Shown: positions 29,093 through 37,952, counted from the stretch's first letter. The stretch: 64,000 nt of DNA from Paenibacillus terricola (GCF_014779765.1 NZ_JACXZA010000012.1:1-64000), one strand, 5' to 3'. The notes: a model not told the origin generated them from the sequence alone. Numbers and translations: made by a program.

Positions 29093-29713
29093 TCAGGGTT
29101 TGCGGCCGAATGTTCGCTTCCACCAAGCGGCCGTCTTGTTCGCCACGTTAGCCGCCTTCTCTCCAAGGCGCCACCGCGCGACAATCGGCATCAGCCAATT
29201 CATCAATGGCCGCAGCAGCGGCCTGAACATCCATCTGGTCAACAGCCAGAATGGACGGATCAATTGTAACACAATTTTGTAGCAGAAAATAGTAAGGGCC
29301 AGTAAAAACCCAAGCAGCACCTTGCACAGCTTGTACAAGATGAGCAGCGGCCGGATGATAAATATATGAAACAGCCGTATGAATAAGCCGATCAGATAGC
29401 GCACCGCTCCGATCGTCCAGCGGACAGTCGCGATGACGGCTCGACTGAGCAGCAGGAAATAGACAATGACGCCAAGAGCCAGTCCCAGAAATACGTACGC
29501 CCGCACCTCGCCATTGTTGCCGGCGGACAGCACCTGGAATACGACAAGCGTCGCCGCTGCCCAATAGAGCAGATCAAGCACGGGAAGCGTCCACTTGGCG
29601 AAACGCAGCTCATGCGAGACTACGCGATAGCCGTCGAACACAACCCCCATGCCGATACCGGACAGCAGCATCAGGCTCATCGTGAGCCACTGTTCACTGA
29701 GTGTTAAATTCAC
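29093..29713 (-). CDS. yabQ: Spore cortex biosynthesis protein YabQ
   Basis: This 206-residue integral membrane protein has hydrophobic segments at about residues 8-28, 40-62, 70-90 and 100-150 and a basic tail. YabQ is a mother-cell sporulation protein needed for spore cortex in Bacillus. 'GMGVVFDGYRVVSHELRF' near the N-terminus is characteristic. The start is GTG, overlapping the yabP stop (GTGA), so the pair is translationally coupled. Confidence 0.92.
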   Translation of the reverse strand: MNLTLSEQWLTMSLMLLSGIGMGVVFDGYRVVSHELRFAKWTLPVLDLLYWAAATLVVFQVLSAGNNGEVRAYVFLGLALGVIVYFLLLSRAVIATVRWTIGAVRYLIGLFIRLFHIFIIRPLLILYKLCKVLLGFLLALTIFCYKIVLQLIRPFWLLTRWMFRPLLRPLMNWLMPIVARWRLGEKAANVANKTAAWWKRTFGRKP

Positions 29714-29994
29714 TTGAACAGCTTCCCGAACAGGCTCTTCGATTTCGTCTGCGGACTGCCATCCAAATAGGCGAGAGAATGGATCAATCCTTCGATTGCG
29801 ACTTGCCCTTGCTCCAGGCTGAGATGCTTCATATGCAGATTCTGGCCCCGAACCGTAAGAAAACCTAGCTCGGTTTCCAATAAAAATTCTTCACTGTCGA
29901 AGCTTTCGACGTTACGCACGCCAGAGAGCTCCAGCAGCTTGCGGTTTTGCATCTTCATTTCTTGCCGTTTCTGACCTTTACCTTGATCCTGCAT
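29710..29994 (-). CDS. yabP: Sporulation protein YabP
   Basis: This 94-residue protein belongs to the YabP/YqfC family of small mother-cell sporulation proteins linked to spore coat or cortex assembly. 'KLLELSGVRNVESFDSEEFLLETELGFLTVRGQNLHMK' (shown only as the region at residues 19-56) carries the fold. The role is known only broadly. It begins the yabP-yabQ-divIC-yabR run. Upstream, CATACTAT on the minus strand near 30065 resembles a sigma-E -10 element, but no clear -35 fits. Confidence 0.9.
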   Translation of the reverse strand: MQDQGKGQKRQEMKMQNRKLLELSGVRNVESFDSEEFLLETELGFLTVRGQNLHMKHLSLEQGQVAIEGLIHSLAYLDGSPQTKSKSLFGKLFK

Positions 29995-30229
29995 GGCCGC
30001 GTCCCCTCCTTCGAGACTAGCCTATGAAGGAGCAGTAACGATTAGAACGACTGCATAGATGTAATAGTATGACTGTATACAAAACCGATCAGTATCTCGT
30101 TATTTACATGTATCGGCTGTAGGTTCGTAATCTATGAGTGCCTGTGCAAGAAACGTATGTCCGCCAAAAGGGATGGGCAATATGACGTTGTAGAGAGCGA
30201 TATAGATACGGTTAACATAGGAGATTCAT

Positions 30230-30874
30230 ATGCTTATGAAAATGATACCTGAAGCGCGCCAGTTCGCGAACAGCACGGAGCAGCGTGCCGCGGCATTGCC
30301 TACGACAATCGGGCTTATCCTGCACTATCCGGTGAAGCAACCGTCTCGCCCGGGGCGTTGCGACGCTCAGCAATTCGCAAGCTGGTGCGACCGTTACAAT
30401 AGCGCGGCCGTTCGGCTGCCTGAAGCATCCCCCTTCCATCCCGGCGACTGGGATGTCTGCTTATCCAGCGACATGCGGCGCGCTGCTCATACGACCCGTC
30501 ATCTATGGGGGGAAGAGAGCGGCATCGTCTACTCATCCGCGCTGCGCGAAGTAGAGATAGCGCCCTTCTGTCAGACGAGGCTTAAGCTGCCGCATACCTT
30601 GTGGAGCCTGATAGGACGCGCCGCCTGGTATGTCTCTCATCCATCACAGCCTGAAACGCTGCGACAGACGAGGGCAAGAGCATCTTCGCTTGTCGACTCC
30701 TTGCGTGCCTTCGGCGAAGGGCAACGTGTGCTCATTGTCTCGCATGGCTTCTTCCTGCTTATGCTTCAGCGGGAACTGCGTAAGAGAGGCTATCGCAGTT
30801 CAGGCGCTTGGCATCGGCGCCGGACGATCGGGGAGCCGCTGGTTTGGAGGTTGGGCGCGATTACCGTATCATAA
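30230..30874 (+). CDS. Histidine phosphatase superfamily protein with altered catalytic motif
   Basis: This 214-residue protein looks like a phosphoglycerate-mutase-fold phosphatase: 'WDVCLSSDMRRAAHTT' (second conserved region), 'LREVEIAPF' and 'RVLIVSHGFFLLML' (C-terminal catalytic histidine). The N-terminal motif, normally Leu-Ile-Arg-His, reads 'LILHYPV' at about residues 28-34, so the phosphate-binding Arg is replaced by Leu (codon CTG). The partner His is retained. The protein may be inactive or changed in function. It starts with AGGAGA 5 nt before ATG. It is the first of three plus-strand genes interrupting the minus-strand sporulation cluster. Confidence 0.75.
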   Translation: MLMKMIPEARQFANSTEQRAAALPTTIGLILHYPVKQPSRPGRCDAQQFASWCDRYNSAAVRLPEASPFHPGDWDVCLSSDMRRAAHTTRHLWGEESGIVYSSALREVEIAPFCQTRLKLPHTLWSLIGRAAWYVSHPSQPETLRQTRARASSLVDSLRAFGEGQRVLIVSHGFFLLMLQRELRKRGYRSSGAWHRRRTIGEPLVWRLGAITVS

Positions 30875-30921
30875 GAGGGTAGAGGCGGCTGCTTGTATTG
30901 ATGCGGACAGGGGAGAATGTG

Positions 30922-31524
30922 ATGGCAAATACCGACAAGTTTGAAATGATTGCGCAAATGTACGATACGCCCGAACGAATTCATATTGCTAAGGTGTCGG
31001 CAGATGCCATACGTAAACACTTAACCGGCGCGGCTAATAAGAGCGCCATTGATTTTGGCTGCGGAACGGGCCTTGTCGGCATGAATCTGTTAGACGATTT
31101 CGGCTCTATGCTCTTCCTCGATACATCACCGAAGATGATCGAACAAATCAAGCAGAAAATCGAAGATGCTCGCATTCAGAATGCAGATACATTATGGTTC
31201 GATATCGAAGCGGAAGATCTGTCGACTGTTCGTGCGGACTATATTTTCATGGTGCAGGTGCTCCTCCACATCCCTGACATTGAGCTCGTTCTGTCTCGGT
31301 TGTTCGGTGTTCTGAATGAGGGCGGGCATTTGCTGATCGTCGATTTCGATCACAATGAGAATGTCGTTTCCGACATCGTTCATAACGGCTTCGACCACCA
31401 AGAGCTAACCGACACGATGACGAGAATCGGCTACAAAGATATTCAAATCGAAAACTTCTACTCCGGCAGCAAAATATTCATGGGGCAGGATGCATCGATG
31501 TTTGTGCTAAATTCTCGAAAATAA
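30922..31524 (+). CDS. SAM-dependent class I methyltransferase
   Basis: This 200-residue cytoplasmic protein has the SAM-binding motif I 'AIDFGCGTGLVGMNL' at about residues 42-56, an acidic motif II end 'LFLDTSPKMIEQ', and 'VQVLLHIPDIELVL' as motif IV. The substrate is unknown. The ATG at 30922 has GGGGAG 6 nt upstream, better than an in-frame ATG eight codons earlier. It follows the phosphatase gene by 47 bp on the same strand, so cotranscription is likely. Confidence 0.85.
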   Translation: MANTDKFEMIAQMYDTPERIHIAKVSADAIRKHLTGAANKSAIDFGCGTGLVGMNLLDDFGSMLFLDTSPKMIEQIKQKIEDARIQNADTLWFDIEAEDLSTVRADYIFMVQVLLHIPDIELVLSRLFGVLNEGGHLLIVDFDHNENVVSDIVHNGFDHQELTDTMTRIGYKDIQIENFYSGSKIFMGQDASMFVLNSRK

Positions 31525-31531
31525 ACAAAAA

Positions 31532-31555
31532 AAATCGCCACATCAATGTGACGAT
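31532..31555. terminator. Hairpin after the methyltransferase gene
   Basis: ATCGCCACAT and ATGTGACGAT pair with one mismatch. The adjoining A-run (T-run on the minus strand) would favour termination of minus-strand transcripts, but a weaker CTGTTTT follows on the plus strand. It may act in both directions. Confidence 0.45.
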
Positions 31556-31722
31556 ACCTGTTTTAGACATAATTAAAGCAAGGGCGCTATTTCCAGCTCC
31601 TTACTATAGTAGTATAAACCATGTGAAAATATAAGTCTACTTTATTTTGGAAGAAACGGTTACTCTTTGTATGCGGGTTGCAGGTTTATTCATTCAAGAC
31701 CCCCCCATAGGAGGAATCGCAT

Positions 31723-32202
31723 ATGACCGTTACGCTTAGAACAATGACTTTGGAAAACCGACGCTCCATCTTTAACTTAGAAGTTTCAGAGGTTCAACGC
31801 CGCTATGTCGCGTCGAATCTATCAAGCGTTGCTTCGTGTTATATACTTGCAACGAATGGCGGGCATCCATTCCCGTTTGCAATTTACGCAGATGAGCAGC
31901 CGGTCGGGTTCGTCATGTTGGTTTACGGCATTACTGGGTATGATGAGCCGTCGCTAGCGGAAGGAAACTACTGCATTCTGCGCTTGATGATCGACAAACA
32001 GTTCCAGAATCGAGGTTATGGGCGAGAAGCGATGAAAGAAATACTGGCGTTTATCCGCACATTCCCTGCAGGCCCTGCACAATACTGCTGGATTCCGTAT
32101 AAGCCGGAGAACAACCCTGCCAGAAAGCTGTATGAAAGCTTCGGCTTCCGCGACAATGGAGAGGTATTCAACGATGAGTCCATTACCGTACTGAGTCTCT
32201 GA
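31723..32202 (+). CDS. GNAT acetyltransferase (spermine/spermidine type)
   Basis: This 159-residue protein resembles diamine N-acetyltransferases such as BltD. Acetyl-CoA motif A is 'LRLMIDKQFQNRGYGREAMKEI' (positions about 86-107), with the Q/R-x-x-G-x-G signature 'QNRGYG', and motif B is 'NNPARKLYESFGFRDNGE'. 'PFAIYADEQPVGFVML' is an early strand. The ATG has AGGAGG 8 nt upstream. Polyamine specificity is inferred from resemblance only. Confidence 0.85.
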   Translation: MTVTLRTMTLENRRSIFNLEVSEVQRRYVASNLSSVASCYILATNGGHPFPFAIYADEQPVGFVMLVYGITGYDEPSLAEGNYCILRLMIDKQFQNRGYGREAMKEILAFIRTFPAGPAQYCWIPYKPENNPARKLYESFGFRDNGEVFNDESITVLSL

Positions 32203-32245
32203 ATGCGATCAAACCGCTGCGGGGTCAGGAACCTCAGCATAAACA

Positions 32246-32293
32246 AAAACCGCTTCACGCCGCCAGTGTTACCTGACAACGTGAAGCGGTTTT
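32246..32293. terminator. Bidirectional terminator between GNAT gene and rqcP
   Basis: A perfect 14-bp inverted repeat (AAAACCGCTTCACG, 32246-32259, with 32280-32293) has a 20-nt loop. A and T tracts at the ends serve convergent genes on both strands. Confidence 0.9.
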
Positions 32294-32295
32294 CG

Positions 32296-32577
32296 CTAGA
32301 TCCAATCCGGACTGTTGTCCGATTGGCGCGTTTCTTCTTTCACCAAAGTATAGAGCGTACCAGCTTCATCCTTGCGGGTCGTCTCCGTCAACCGTTCAAC
32401 GCGAACGGTAACCAGCTTCGTCCCGTATTGGATCGTCAGCTCGTCTCCAAGCTTCACCGTACTGCTAGGCTTAGCCTCTCGGCCGTTCAGCCAGACGCGC
32501 CCCTGCTCGGATACGTCCTTCGCTACGGTGCGCCTCTTGATCAGCCTCGATACCTTGAGAAACTTATCTAGACGCAT
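32296..32577 (-). CDS. rqcP: S4-domain RNA-binding protein RqcP (YabO)
   Basis: This 93-residue S4-domain protein resembles RqcP, which helps RqcH add C-terminal alanine tails on stalled large ribosomal subunits. The S4 fold is clear: 'MRLDKFLKVSRLIKRRTVAK' through 'GRVWLNGREAKPSSTVKLGD' covers residues 1-50. It starts 3 bp after the hup stop, so the two are cotranscribed. HslR-type heat-shock S4 proteins are the main alternative; position between mazG/hup and yabP favours RqcP. Confidence 0.92.
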   Translation of the reverse strand: MRLDKFLKVSRLIKRRTVAKDVSEQGRVWLNGREAKPSSTVKLGDELTIQYGTKLVTVRVERLTETTRKDEAGTLYTLVKEETRQSDNSPDWI

Positions 32578-32580
32578 CTA

Positions 32581-32853
32581 TTACTTGATTGCATCCTTCA
32601 GTTTGTTGCCAGCTTTGAATGCAGGGACTTTCGATTCTGCGATTTCGATTGGGTTGCCCGTTTGCGGGTTACGACCTGTACGGCCGGAACGCTTGCGCGT
32701 TTCGAACGTGCCGAAGCCGATCAGTTGTACTTTGTCGCCGCTTGCGAGTGCATCCGTAACTTCACCGAGGAAGCCGTTAAGAACCGCTTCTACGTCGCGT
32801 TTCGTCAGACCGCTCTTTGTTGCAATGTTGTTAATCAAATCCGTCTTGTTCAT
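32581..32853 (-). CDS. hup: DNA-binding protein HU
   Basis: This 90-residue histone-like protein dimerises and bends DNA. 'MNKTDLINNIATKSGLTKRD' opens the helical part, 'GFGTFETRKRSGRTGRNPQTG' carries the DNA-binding arm with the Asn-Pro-Gln tip, and 'VPAFKAGNKLKDAI' ends the protein. Length and sequence are typical of HBsu. A ribosome site AGGAGG lies 7 nt before ATG. It sits in the yabN-yabO interval. Confidence 0.97.
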   Translation of the reverse strand: MNKTDLINNIATKSGLTKRDVEAVLNGFLGEVTDALASGDKVQLIGFGTFETRKRSGRTGRNPQTGNPIEIAESKVPAFKAGNKLKDAIK

Positions 32854-33045
32854 TAGTAATGCCTCCTATAGTTCATGGGTTAGAATCATAGAAATGGCCC
32901 CGTACGTTAATACGTTTTCGGGTGATTTGCCGTTTGGCTTCCTAGTAATTCTGCCTAGTGCTAAAAAAATCCTGCTAAAAGTTTAAAAAAATTTGCGAAT
33001 TTTGAAGAATAGCGCCGTAATATAGCGAATATGGGCGAATTGCGC

Positions 33046-34545
33046 CTATTCTTTCGCCTTGGCTTCCTCCCAGAATCGGTCCATTTCTACTAAATCAGTC
33101 TGGTCAAAAGTTCGGCCTTCTATACGGAGGCACTCCTCGATATACGCGAATCTACGCATAAATTTAGCATTCGTACGCGCCAATGCCTCTTCCGGATCGG
33201 CGTCTACGAATCTCGCCGCGTTGACGACAGCGAATAATAGATCGCCCAGTTCACCGATCTTCTCATCCGGCGTCCCTTCGCTTGCTGCTTCGCGAAGCTC
33301 GCCGAGTTCCTCTTGGATTTTCGCCAGAACAGGGTCTAGATCATCCCAATCGAAACCGACCTTCGCAGCCTTCTTCTGAATCTTGTAGGCGCGCATAAGC
33401 GCTGGAAGATCCTTAGGAATGCCATCGAGCAGCGATTTGCGCTTCTCCGCCTCGCCGGTCCGCTTCTTCTCTTCCGCCTTCATTTGTTCCCAGTTGCCGA
33501 GCGCCTCTTCCGCATTGCTTGCACCACGGTCGCCGAACACATGCGGATGACGGAAAATCAGCTTCTCATTCAACGTCTGGATTACATCATAGACGCTGAA
33601 GGAGCCCACCTCTTCTTCCATCTGGCTGTGCAGCATGACTTGCAGAATAACGTCGCCGAATTCCTCGCGCATGCCGTCCGGATCGTCGTTATCTAGTGCT
33701 TCAAGCGCTTCGTACAGCTCTTCGATGAAGTTTTTGCGGATCGATTGATGCGTCTGTTCACGATCCCACGGGCACCCTTCCGGGCTGCGCAGTATCGAGA
33801 CGATTTCATGCAAACGGTCGAACGATCGGTTCTGCAACGCCTCATCGTCAGAACGCGGAAGAAAGACGAGCGACAGGTTGCCATAGCCGTCGATCCGATC
33901 CAGCTCATAGAGCGGCACGGTGACGATCGACTCTTCGTCCGCAACGCCAAGCGCATGGCCAACGACGACCGGATGATCATCCGGATAGCGCTCCATGAGC
34001 GTCAGCTTCAGGTCGGAAGCGGTAAACACGTCGTACACCTGACCGATGACGGTGTGCAGCGCCGGCTGCAGCTGCGAAGGCTTCAAATCAGCCGCATCGA
34101 GCAATTGGAACCCTTCGATAGGATCGAACCCAAGGCGAACGAACGCTTGATCCAAGAAGCTCTCGCCGCCGAGAATGTTGAGCTGGATGCCCGCATCGCC
34201 GCATCGCTCGCGAAGCAGCTGAACGGTGCGCTCGGCAACCATCGGATGGCCAGGTACTGCATACAAGATGTCGGACGAGCCATCTGCGCTTGAAGCAAGC
34301 GAAATAAGCTCCGAGGCAATCGCCTCGTAAACATCAGGGAAGCTATCATGCGCTTCATAGAAGCGGTCGAATGATTCGTATCGGATGCCGTTCTCTTGCA
34401 GCAGGTTCATCATCGGGTGATGCTCGGTCCGAACGTATAGGCGGGAAGCGTTCTGCAGCCTGCGCCATACGCCAAGTGTCAATTGGTCCGCATCGCCGGA
34501 GCCAAGCCCGACGACGGTTATTGCGGGTTTCTGTTGCAGCATCAT
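33046..34545 (-). CDS. yabN: Tetrapyrrole methylase-MazG fusion (YabN)
   Basis: This 499-residue protein has an N-terminal tetrapyrrole (uroporphyrin) methylase-like domain (residues 8-225; 'ITVVGLGSGDADQLTLG', 'YAVPGHPMVAERT'). A C-terminal MazG nucleoside triphosphate pyrophosphohydrolase follows, with 'LRSPEGCPWDREQTHQSI', 'EELYEALEALDNDD', 'REEFGDVILQVMLHSQM' and a second 'ELGELREAA...GELGDLLFAVVN' repeat. The EExxE/ExxD metal motifs are intact in both repeats. The likely role is cleansing of abnormal nucleotides; the methylase substrate is unknown. Order after yabM is conserved in Bacilli. Confidence 0.95.
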   Translation of the reverse strand: MMLQQKPAITVVGLGSGDADQLTLGVWRRLQNASRLYVRTEHHPMMNLLQENGIRYESFDRFYEAHDSFPDVYEAIASELISLASSADGSSDILYAVPGHPMVAERTVQLLRERCGDAGIQLNILGGESFLDQAFVRLGFDPIEGFQLLDAADLKPSQLQPALHTVIGQVYDVFTASDLKLTLMERYPDDHPVVVGHALGVADEESIVTVPLYELDRIDGYGNLSLVFLPRSDDEALQNRSFDRLHEIVSILRSPEGCPWDREQTHQSIRKNFIEELYEALEALDNDDPDGMREEFGDVILQVMLHSQMEEEVGSFSVYDVIQTLNEKLIFRHPHVFGDRGASNAEEALGNWEQMKAEEKKRTGEAEKRKSLLDGIPKDLPALMRAYKIQKKAAKVGFDWDDLDPVLAKIQEELGELREAASEGTPDEKIGELGDLLFAVVNAARFVDADPEEALARTNAKFMRRFAYIEECLRIEGRTFDQTDLVEMDRFWEEAKAKE

Positions 34546-34575
34546 TGCTTCAACCTCCTCATCGTGCCGGCGCCG

Positions 34576-36329
34576 CTATTCGCGCGGCGCATCAGGCTGC
34601 GGCTGCGGTATGAGCCGCAGCTTCGTTAACCGGGCGGCCATTCGCTCGCCGCCCGGCAGCGCGCGCCATTCGCGCGCGCCAATGCCGCCGCTGCGAAGCA
34701 GCGCGGCGACGAAGACGCAAGCGCCGACGGCTGTGCCCGTCAGCGCTTGCAGCGCCGCTGCCGCCCGCGGCGGCAGCCCTGCGCCGAGCGCGTGCGTTGC
34801 GCGCTCGGTTAAGGCGAGCGCCGCGGCCATGCACGCGAGCGCGAAGCCTAGGCGGCACGCCGCCGCAAGCGCGCCGCCGCAAGCGCGCTGCCGCGATGCG
34901 CAGCAGCGGCAGCGGCGGCGGTGCCGCCGGCGCCAGCGCTTGCGGGCGGCGAAGCTGCAAGCGCGGCGCGGGCCGCCGCGGCGGCGATGATCGCGGCCGC
35001 TGTGAGCGCGATCACGCCTGCGGCGGCTGCGCCGGCGATGCCGTGCGCCGGCACGAGCGCGGCGTTCAACGCCGCCTTCAGCGCAGCTGCGCCAAGCAGC
35101 AGCAGCGCTGGCAGCTTCACCTGGCCGCAGCCCTGAAGCACAGCCGCCGACACCGTGGAAACGGCCGCAGCTAGCGCCGTTAAGCCAATCCATGCAAAGG
35201 TTCCCGTCGCATGATCGTCGGCGAACAGCATAACATTGATTGGCCTAGCAAGCAAGGCGATGCCCAGTGCTGCACCCGCTCCAATCCACCATGCAGCACG
35301 CAGTGCCAGCCCCGCCTGACGGCGCGTTTCCTCCCATTGCTCCCGCCCGCGCGAGAGGGCAAGCGTAGGCACCATCGCCGAGGCAGCGGCACCGCTAATC
35401 ATCGCCACAAGCTGGACCAGCGTCTGCCCTCGGCTGTACATGCCGAACTGCGACATCGCCGCAGCATCCGGCATGCCCATGCCAATTAATAGTCGCGGCA
35501 CCATGAAGACATCCACGACAGCCGCCAACGGCACAACAATAGCTCCGAACGCCATTGGAAAAGCAAGCTTCGACAGCTCCTTCATCTCCACGGAGAGACC
35601 CCGCTGCTTCTGTACCTGCCCTGATTTCTGAGCCGCATGGACCTCGACTTCCGCATATGCAATGCCTTCTGCACGCGCTAGCCGCCGCTGCTTCCAGGCC
35701 ATCAGCGCCATGGCTGCAAGCGCGCCCGCACCGGAGCCCGCCATCGCGCCCGCAGCCATTTGCGAGTCCTCCCATGCACGAGACAAGCCCCATGCAAGCA
35801 GGGCCGCCATCACCGCTACCCGAACAAACTGCTCGACGACTTGCGACACCGCCGGAGCGGACATATCGCTTCGACCTTGCGAGTAGCCGCGGAGCGCCGA
35901 CAACGCTGGGACGAACCAGAGGGCGAAGGCAACGGAGCGGATCGCTCCCGATGTATGCGCATCTCCAATCGCGGAGGCAAGCAGCGGCGCACCAAGCCAT
36001 AGCAAGGCAAAACCTGCCGCGCCGGAGGCGCCCAGCAGCCATAACGCGGCACGTCTTGCTTGCAGTGCTCCTACCCCATCTCCAGCAGCAAGCCGTCTGG
36101 CGACGACGATCGCAACCGCGGGCGGCAGTCCTGCCGTTGCCGCCACGAGCAGCAGCTGATAGAGCGGATACACCGCGTTATAAATGCCGAAGACGCGGTC
36201 GCCGGCTAGATTTTGCAGCGGTATTTTTTGAAGCACGCCAAGCAGCTTGGATACCAGCATCGCCGCTGCCATCAGCAGCGCGCCGTTCCAAACGTGCTTA
36301 TGCGCTCCTTGTCCCGTCTCACTGTTCAT
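34576..36329 (-). pseudogene. yabM: SpoVB/YabM-type polysaccharide flippase, frameshifted by a 14-bp duplication
   Basis: The gene encodes a MATE/MOP-superfamily flippase with about 14 membrane segments; the SpoVB family acts in spore cortex or cell-wall precursor export. From 36329 the frame reads a normal N-terminus ('LMAAAMLVSKLLGVLQKIPLQNLAG') but stops at 34848 after a nonsense basic tail. The genuine C-terminus ('GFALACMAAALAL', 'LTGTAVGACVFVAALLRSGG', 'GGERMAARLTKLRLIP') is in another frame ending at 34576. A 14-bp unit is duplicated at 34859-34886; removing one copy joins the frames exactly into 579 residues. This may be a true mutation, a slippage variant or an assembly error in very GC-rich DNA. 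The start ATG at 36329 is preceded by AAGGTAACC, a modest site. Confidence 0.8.
34859..34886. repeat. 14-bp perfect tandem duplication inside yabM
   Basis: GCCGCCGCAAGCGC is present twice in direct succession (34859-34872 and 34873-34886). Fourteen bases is not a multiple of three, so the second copy shifts the yabM frame. Deleting one copy restores '...HRGSALAAACRLGF...'. Confidence 0.95.
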
Positions 36330-36542
36330 TCTGGTCGGTTACCTTCCATTCCATACGATGGCTTCATTATAGCAGGAAATTAGACATTTCCGCCCTATTT
36401 CCCGCCAAAATAGGCCAAAAGTGTCCCCTGGACGGTTCTCAGAAAAATGTTGTAAAAAACAAAGTAAATACTGTACAACTTTCCAACGTTTTGTGCATCT
36501 AACTTAATGTTCAAATAATTATGACTTAGAGGAGGTGCACCA

Positions 36543-37133
36543 TTGAAGTCCAAAACGTTCAAGACCGTCCTCGTTTCTATCGTTGCGTTGTGTTGCTTCG
36601 GTGCCAGTGTCGTGTATGGGGATGCGCTTACAAAGAAAATCCGTGTCTTTGTAAACGGGCAAGAGTTGTTTAACCTTGGCGTTGTGGTCGATGACAAACC
36701 GTATCTTGCGGTTGATGCTGTCAATAAACAATATAAAGGGATTACGGCATGGGACGAGAAGAAGCAAACCGTCAGCATCGACACGCCTAACGTCCACATG
36801 ATTACGAAGGACGGCAACTCGATCTTCGGCGGGGTGGATAAAGGCAAGAAGGTTTCGTTCAATGTTTTCGCGCAGATCGATTCTCTCGAGACCGATATTT
36901 CCTCGTTCCGAATTACGTTGGTTGATCCTTACGGCAGCGAGACGCTAATCGAAGAACGCAAAGCAGGTCAAAGCAATTTCCCGGACAAAGGGAAGACGAA
37001 TTTCTGGATCAACAGCTCTGACATTACATACAAATTCACCGTCACCGGCGACTACACGGTCCGTTTCTATATGAAACCGGTCGGAGACGATAATTCGTAT
37101 GTCGTATCGGAGAAATTGATTATCTGTACCTAA
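36543..37133 (+). CDS. Secreted protein with copper-amine-oxidase-N-like domain
   Basis: This 196-residue protein has a signal peptide (residues 1-26, '...CCFGASVVYGDA') and so is exported. Residues 30-80 resemble the amine-oxidase N-terminal/stalk fold common in Paenibacillus ('KIRVFVNGQELFNLGVVVDDKPYLAVDAV'; region only), and the rest is predicted beta-rich. No catalytic motif is seen; a cell-envelope stalk role is likely. The start is TTG at 36543 with GAGGAGG about 7 nt upstream. It is transcribed divergently from yabM. Confidence 0.72.
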   Translation: MKSKTFKTVLVSIVALCCFGASVVYGDALTKKIRVFVNGQELFNLGVVVDDKPYLAVDAVNKQYKGITAWDEKKQTVSIDTPNVHMITKDGNSIFGGVDKGKKVSFNVFAQIDSLETDISSFRITLVDPYGSETLIEERKAGQSNFPDKGKTNFWINSSDITYKFTVTGDYTVRFYMKPVGDDNSYVVSEKLIICT

Positions 37134-37223
37134 TCCTGTATATGCAAACATATGTTTGCATATGTCGACTTTTTCCACTACAATAGGGATATCGCTTAGT
37201 ATTGTTGAAAGGCGGTGTGCCCT

Positions 37224-37952
37224 ATGAAAGGCTCCTCGCATCTTGTCGTCAGCACCGGCATATCGCTCGCATTGACTGCATTAATCCAACCATCACTCAC
37301 ACCCATGGCGGCCGCAGCCGCTATCGTCGGCAGTCTGCTGCCCGATCTGGATGAGCCGAACGGACTGCTCGCCAACCGGACGTTTCCGAAGGGAGCCATA
37401 CGGGCCCTGCAGGTTATTATTCTGCTTGCGGCAGCAGCTGTTGTATGGCTGACAAGCACGCAGTACCCATGGAACTGGGCGGCAGGCGCAGCCATCGGAT
37501 TGACCGCCTTCGCTTCTATACGCTGGCTCCGCACGCTGCTTATGCTCATTGTCGGCGGTGCGCTCACCGTTGCCGGCGTCATCTATGATACGCGGCTATC
37601 GGCTGCCGGATTGGCGCTTGTCGTCAGCGCGCTCGTGCCGCACCGCGGATTTACGCATACGTTGTACGCGACCGGACTATGGACCGCAGCGCTTTATTGG
37701 ATGGCGCCAGATGAGCTTAGCGTACCGATCGCAGGCGGCTTGTCGTATCTGCTGCATCTGCTCGCTGACGCCTTGTCACAGCGCGGCATTCAGCCGCTTC
37801 CTCCGATTCCTTGGAAGCTTCGGGTACCGCTCATGCGATCAGGCAAGTTCAGCGCCGCAGTTGTCGAAACCACTGCGATCGGCTTCACCTTCATTCTCGT
37901 CTGGATCGTCTTCGTTCAGATGGGGTATTGGCGGCTGTGGATCGGCTTCTAG
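37224..37952 (+). CDS. YdjM-like membrane-bound metal-dependent hydrolase (DUF457)
   Basis: This 242-residue integral membrane protein has about six hydrophobic segments. Conserved polar motifs are 'SSHLVVSTGISLAL' near the N-terminus, 'GSLLPDLDEPNG' at about residues 36-47, 'PHRGFTHTLYA' at about 138-148 and 'HLLADALSQRGIQPLPP'. His/Asp placement fits the LexA-regulated YdjM family of putative metal-dependent hydrolases. The substrate is unknown. I chose the ATG at 37224, with AAAGGCGG 8 nt upstream, over a GTG three codons earlier. Confidence 0.85.
   Translation: MKGSSHLVVSTGISLALTALIQPSLTPMAAAAAIVGSLLPDLDEPNGLLANRTFPKGAIRALQVIILLAAAAVVWLTSTQYPWNWAAGAAIGLTAFASIRWLRTLLMLIVGGALTVAGVIYDTRLSAAGLALVVSALVPHRGFTHTLYATGLWTAALYWMAPDELSVPIAGGLSYLLHLLADALSQRGIQPLPPIPWKLRVPLMRSGKFSAAVVETTAIGFTFILVWIVFVQMGYWRLWIGF

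Noticed and set aside
34576-35193. Separate gene on the minus strand encoding an Arg-rich protein
   Set aside because: Its N-terminal half is yabM read out of frame; only the C-terminal half is sensible and it belongs to yabM.
35555-36502. Plus-strand open frame of 315 codons across yabM
   Set aside because: Antisense shadow of a GC-rich gene with no domain and no ribosome binding site.
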